A stretch of DNA of 55,156 nucleotides from Acidimicrobiaceae bacterium (GTDB taxonomy: Bacteria > Actinomycetota > Acidimicrobiia > Acidimicrobiales > RAAP-2). Numbering within the stretch: position 1 is the first letter of the stretch; every line of letters begins with the position of its first letter. A model generated the notes under the pieces. That model was not told the DNA's origin. It saw only the letters and a program-made list of their open reading frames with translations, and did not search any database. This document shows, piece after piece, positions 51,486 to 55,156 of this stretch. The stretch spans positions 1-55,156 of the forward strand of contig DAIDJP010000027.1 of the NCBI GenBank assembly GCA_027451285.1, written 5' to 3'. A program made the translations under genes and the position numbers.

Positions 51486-52499
51486 ATGTCGAACGGCCCG
51501 GTAGGCGAGTCGGGGGGTCGCGAACGTCGCTGGCCGTTGCGAACGGGCTTGGTGGTCGCGCTCGTGGCACTCGTGGGCACGGGACTGTCGCTGTCGCGAC
51601 CCGGCGTGCGCAGTATGTCGTCGACGGCACCCGCGACGAGCGTGACGACCACGTCGCCCGTCCCGACGACGTCGACGACAGTGCTAGCACCCGGGTTGGA
51701 GCCGGGCTCGGTCGCCGGCCCGCTTGTGTCCTATCCCGCCCTGCGTCACTGCGGCTTCCACGAAACGAACTCGCCCGCCGCCACGCCCGCGAGCGGCTCG
51801 ACCACTCTCGTCCCCGGACTCGTTCGCACGCTTGCGCTCGGGCACTGTCGGATCCTGGAGATCGGCGATTCGATCGGCAGCGAATTGGGGTGGGGTCTGG
51901 GTCGAGAGATCTTCAAGGTGCCCGGCATCGAATTGATCGAACGTGACAAGTCCTCGACCGGTCTCGCAGCGTCCTGGTACTACAACTGGCCCGCCCATCT
52001 GCGAGGGCTGCTGCACAAGTACCGGCCCAACCTGGTGATCGTCTGCCTGGGCGCCAACGACCAGCAGGCCATCTCGCGTCGCGGCACGGCCATGAACTTT
52101 GCGACGGCGGCCTGGCGCAGCGCCTATCGCGCCAACATCGATCAAATACTGTCATTGGCTCACCACCACGGGGCGTACCTACTCTGGGTAGGCCTGCCCG
52201 TGATGCGCCCGAGCCAATACAACCGGGGCGTCACGCTGCTCAACTCGCTCTACGCCGAGCAGGTCTCTCATTCGCCCGGGGCGATTTTCGTCTCGACGTC
52301 GCAACTTCTAGCCACCTCATCAGGGGAATTTCGCCACACGGCTCACGTGGGCACTCGCGTGGAGATTCTGCGCGCGCCTGACGGCATCCACTTCACGGTC
52401 ATCGGCGAGGACGTCTTCGCGACCTACGTGGTCAAGGCGATCGCCGCCACGTTGCACGTCGAGCTTCCCCTGAGTGCCCCGATGGGCATCAACGGCTGA
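51486..52499 (+). CDS. Membrane-anchored SGNH hydrolase (DUF459-like)
   Basis: A 337-residue exported esterase-like protein. An N-terminal helix (about 18-36) acts as anchor or signal, followed by a Ser/Thr/Pro-rich linker (44-66, TTTSPVPTTSTTV). The SGNH core has the nucleophile in EIGDSIGS (Ser129), the Asn block in CLGANDQQ (189-193) and the DxxH pair in APDGIHFT (Asp299, His302). ATG 51486 follows AAAGGGAG. It is convergent with an acyltransferase-3 gene 7 bases away, so together they may O-acylate and deacylate an envelope glycan. Confidence 0.88.
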   Translation: MSNGPVGESGGRERRWPLRTGLVVALVALVGTGLSLSRPGVRSMSSTAPATSVTTTSPVPTTSTTVLAPGLEPGSVAGPLVSYPALRHCGFHETNSPAATPASGSTTLVPGLVRTLALGHCRILEIGDSIGSELGWGLGREIFKVPGIELIERDKSSTGLAASWYYNWPAHLRGLLHKYRPNLVIVCLGANDQQAISRRGTAMNFATAAWRSAYRANIDQILSLAHHHGAYLLWVGLPVMRPSQYNRGVTLLNSLYAEQVSHSPGAIFVSTSQLLATSSGEFRHTAHVGTRVEILRAPDGIHFTVIGEDVFATYVVKAIAATLHVELPLSAPMGING

Positions 52500-52506
52500 A
52501 CGGACC

Positions 52507-53700
52507 TCAGTGGATCAGGTGGCCGACAAGCAACGTCGCGTTCCACGACAGGGCCACGCACACGGCTAGGAGCAAGAATGCTGCGAGCCGGTCACGACTG
52601 AGCAGTCGAGAGTGCCGGATCGGATTCTCGAGCAGGTGATAGGAGATGATCGAACAGCTCAGCGCGCCGGCCACTTCGAGGGTGCGAGCGAGCGCCGACG
52701 TCGGCGGCGACGTCCACAGCAGCGGCAGCATCAGCCACGCGTAGTGGTAGAGGTAGAGCGAGTAGGAGATGTCGCCCACGTAGCGACACGGTCGCCAGGC
52801 CAGCCACGTTGCCGGCCCGCCGCGGACTTGGGCAGGGCCCGTGACGAGCAAGATGGCGGTCGCCGCACACGGAATCCAGGCGAGCACCCCGGGATAGACG
52901 CTGGTGGCGTTGAGGTGTACGACGCCGTAGCCGAGCAGCCCGAAGGCGGCCAGGGCGAGCAGGGAGTTGCGCCGCGGCGCTCGCATCCAGGTCGTGGGGA
53001 CGAGCGTGGCGAGACCGCCGAGGCCGAGCTCCCAGAAGCGGGTGAAGGGCGAGTAGTACGCGTCGACGGGGGCGAGGGGAGTCTGGTGATACGACCACCA
53101 GGCCGAGGCGGCGACGCCCAGGACGAGGACGAGGGTGAGCCGTGCGCGTCGACGCTGCTCGACGCTCGAACGGGCGATCGCGAAGACGACGAGGGGGTAG
53201 ACGAGGTAGAACTGCTCTTCGACCGCTAGGGACCAGTAGTGGGTGATCAGTGAGGGCGAGATCCCGGGAATGAAGTAGTTGCTGCCCGTGGCGATCAAAC
53301 GGAAGTTCGCCGCGAATAGCGACGCCCAGCGCACGTCGCCGAGTAGTTGGGGGTTGAAGTTGGCGCCGAGCGTGTAGTACGCGACGAGCACCGTCGCCAC
53401 CAGTACCACGGTCGCGGCCGGCACGATGCGCCGGATGCGTCGCGCGTAGAACATCGCGAGGTTCGTCGAGAGCGGTCGTGAGGGTTGGCGCAAGAGAAGC
53501 GACGTGATGACGTAGCCACTGATGACGAAGAAGACGTCGACGCCCACGTAGCCGCCCTCGAACCCCGGCACGCCTGCGTGGTCGAGGACGACGAGGATGA
53601 CCGCGATTGCCCGTAGACCCTGGATGTCGCCGCGAAAGTGCGACGGCTCCGACGCGGGCAGCGTGTGCACGCTCTCGGGATCGATGATCACGCGGCTCAT
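52507..53700 (-). CDS. Acyltransferase-3 family membrane protein (OafA/YrhL-like)
   Basis: A 397-residue protein with about ten helices that moves acyl groups across the membrane onto sugars. RGDIQGLRAIAVILVVLDHAG holds the catalytic His of helix 1, GGYVGVDVFFVISGYVIT and the FYARRIRRIVPA motif follow, and THYWSLAVEEQFYLVYPL is diagnostic. Many relatives carry a C-terminal SGNH domain; this one ends after the last helix, but the adjacent convergent gene encodes such a domain. ATG 53700 lies six bases after TACGCT (53707-53712), indicating leaderless expression. Confidence 0.92.
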   Translation of the reverse strand: MSRVIIDPESVHTLPASEPSHFRGDIQGLRAIAVILVVLDHAGVPGFEGGYVGVDVFFVISGYVITSLLLRQPSRPLSTNLAMFYARRIRRIVPAATVVLVATVLVAYYTLGANFNPQLLGDVRWASLFAANFRLIATGSNYFIPGISPSLITHYWSLAVEEQFYLVYPLVVFAIARSSVEQRRRARLTLVLVLGVAASAWWSYHQTPLAPVDAYYSPFTRFWELGLGGLATLVPTTWMRAPRRNSLLALAAFGLLGYGVVHLNATSVYPGVLAWIPCAATAILLVTGPAQVRGGPATWLAWRPCRYVGDISYSLYLYHYAWLMLPLLWTSPPTSALARTLEVAGALSCSIISYHLLENPIRHSRLLSRDRLAAFLLLAVCVALSWNATLLVGHLIH

Positions 53701-53749
53701 TGGTGCAGCGTAATTCTCACGTGGGCGGCGCCGATGAGCCTGGCGCCAC

Positions 53750-55105
53750 TCAGAGGTCGGCGAAGGAGAGGGCGCGGATCTCTCCGCCCTGGACCTCGAC
53801 GTTGTTCTCGTGGCTGATGCGCAGCAGCAGGGCCACGATTACGTAGTTGGCGAGCAGCGAACTACCTCCGTATGCCATGAAGGGAAGAGTCACACCAGTC
53901 AGGGGCAGGAGGCGCAGCACGCCACCCATGATGACGAAGGTCTGAATCCCCACGGTGGCGGTGAGGGCCGTCGCGACCAGGCGCACGTAGTCCGAGTGGG
54001 CGCGCTGGGCAATGCGAAAGCCCTCACCGACGAAGAGCGCGAAGAGCGAGAGCACGAGGATGATGCCGACGAATCCCAGTTCCTCGCCCACCGCGGCGAA
54101 GATCATGTCCGAGGTGATCTCGGGCACGGTGCCGCTCTGGCCGAGCCCGAGGCCGGTGCCCGTGATCCCGCCGGCGGCGAGTGAGTACCACCCGTAGGCA
54201 AGCTGATGTGAATACGTGAAGTTGGCCGTTGACCACGGATCGAGCCACTGGCTGACGCGCACTTGGACCTGAGTGAAGTAGTTGGCGGCGATCACGGCGC
54301 CGCCGGCGAGCAGTCCCAGGCTGAGTACGACGTACGTCTTGAGTCCGGTGGCGACCCAGAGCATCGAGATGAACAGGCCGAAGATGAGAACCGCGAAGCC
54401 GATGTCGTTCTCCACGCCCAAGATGGCGACGGCGAATCCCCAGGCGACGAGAATCGGGATCAGGACCTTGGGCGGGACGATGAGGCGCCCCATCACGCGT
54501 TGGGTCGGCGTGGAGAGCAACTCGCGATTGGCGGCGAAGTAGGAAGCGAAGAAGAACGCCAGCAGGATCTTGGCGATCTCTACGGGCTGGAACGTGATCG
54601 GCCCCACCGCCACCCACAGACGAGCGCCGTAGACGGTTTGTCCAATGCCCGGTATCAATGGTGAGAGCAGGAGAAACATCGCCGCGACGAGGGTGAGATA
54701 TCGGTAGCGGTCGAGATCGCGTACCCGGCGAACGAGCGCCAGGGTGACGACCACGGCCACCGCCGAGATCAGGAACCACAGGGCCTGGTATCCCGCGCGG
54801 ACCGGGTTCCAGCGGGCGATCTCCACGTAGCCGATGCCGTTGAGGAAGGTCGCGATGGGCAAGAGCACCTGGCTCGAGCGCGGGGCGAGCAGTCGAATGG
54901 CGACGTGCAACAGCAGCGATACCCCGACGATGACCGTGAGAAAGAGTCCGAGGCGCTTGGGCATCTGGCCCTGAGAGCCCAGGGAGGCCAGAACGTAGAA
55001 CGCCGTCACCACGATCCAGGCGAGCGCCATGAGGACCAATTCCGTCGAGCGCGAGGGCCTCGGCTCGCGGGCCTCGGCCGCGACCTGACTGCGGTGTCTC
55101 GCCAC
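53750..55105 (-). CDS. SEDS family protein FtsW/RodA
   Basis: A second SEDS protein, 451 residues from GTG 55105. Compared with the one at 49.8 kb it has extra N-terminal helices and a longer tail. Motifs are TVYGARLWVAVGPITFQPVEIAKI, VENDIGFAVLIFGLF, SHQLAYGWYSLAAGGITGTGLG, SDMIFAAVGEELGFVG and GVTLPFMAYGGSSLLANY. I chose GTG 55105 because TACTCT (55112-55117) precedes it by six bases; the frame remains open to the window edge, with a TTG at 55150. By its actinobacterial relatives it would act with a class B PBP encoded downstream or upstream, outside the window. Confidence 0.9.
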   Translation of the reverse strand: MARHRSQVAAEAREPRPSRSTELVLMALAWIVVTAFYVLASLGSQGQMPKRLGLFLTVIVGVSLLLHVAIRLLAPRSSQVLLPIATFLNGIGYVEIARWNPVRAGYQALWFLISAVAVVVTLALVRRVRDLDRYRYLTLVAAMFLLLSPLIPGIGQTVYGARLWVAVGPITFQPVEIAKILLAFFFASYFAANRELLSTPTQRVMGRLIVPPKVLIPILVAWGFAVAILGVENDIGFAVLIFGLFISMLWVATGLKTYVVLSLGLLAGGAVIAANYFTQVQVRVSQWLDPWSTANFTYSHQLAYGWYSLAAGGITGTGLGLGQSGTVPEITSDMIFAAVGEELGFVGIILVLSLFALFVGEGFRIAQRAHSDYVRLVATALTATVGIQTFVIMGGVLRLLPLTGVTLPFMAYGGSSLLANYVIVALLLRISHENNVEVQGGEIRALSFADL

Positions 55106-55156
55106 CTCCTTAGAGTAGTCGTACGCTTGATGCAAATTGCGGCGTGACAAGGAGTT

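Overview
The window is high-GC (roughly two thirds G+C by eye), densely packed DNA with many GTG starts and chains of 1-8 base gene overlaps. It encodes mycothiol ligase-like, F420:NADPH oxidoreductase-like, MurT/GatD and phosphatidylinositol-mannoside enzymes, plus a 6C-type small RNA. All of these point to an actinobacterium. The gene order thrS - HIT - pgsA - acyltransferase - pimA - pdxS - pdxT - yebC - ruvCAB - yajC/secDF - relA - hisS - aspS - rarA - alaS - ruvX - mltG - aroE matches, as I recall it, the Mycobacterium tuberculosis Rv2614c to Rv2552c order. An early-branching, possibly acidimicrobial, actinobacterium is my inference; nothing here fixes the species.

Layout. 1-11.6 kb is mixed metabolism: a partial acyl-CoA mutase, divergent trpE/trpG, peptidase E, an acyl-CoA dehydrogenase, an M20 peptidase, an AlkA-like glycosylase, a LysR regulator facing a 6C RNA, murT-gatD and plsC. 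A tRNA-Val and galU follow (11.6-12.8 kb). 13-21 kb is an export-rich accessory block: a MarR repressor, two DHA2-type MFS pumps, a secreted neocarzinostatin-fold protein, a YczE-like membrane protein, a RhtB/LysE exporter, an ABC exporter and a GNAT acetyltransferase. 21-28.8 kb holds fabI, npdG-mshC, thrS and the PIM lipid genes. An IS110-family (IS1111-like) insertion sequence occupies about 28.85-30.2 kb. 30.2-51.4 kb is a nearly unbroken housekeeping run: vitamin B6, Holliday junction resolution, Sec translocase, (p)ppGpp, four class II aminoacyl-tRNA synthetase-type genes across the window, MltG, AroE and RodA. The right end has an SGNH hydrolase convergent with an acyltransferase-3 and a second SEDS (FtsW/RodA) protein.

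How genes work together. MurT/GatD, MltG, RodA and the second SEDS protein serve peptidoglycan; PgsA, the LpxL-like acyltransferase and PimA make mannosylated phosphatidylinositol; FabI and PlsC supply lipid precursors; RuvABC, RuvX-family and RarA serve DNA repair; YajC-SecD-SecF drive export. At least fifteen genes show a TANNNT element exactly six bases before a GTG/ATG start, which indicates widespread leaderless transcription.

Most notable for follow-up: structured non-coding ends of the IS1111-like element (candidate bridge RNA), the 6C RNA, the neocarzinostatin-like protein inside an efflux block, a M48-type protein that has lost its zinc motif, and rarA with no canonical start codon but an ACG behind a well-placed Shine-Dalgarno.
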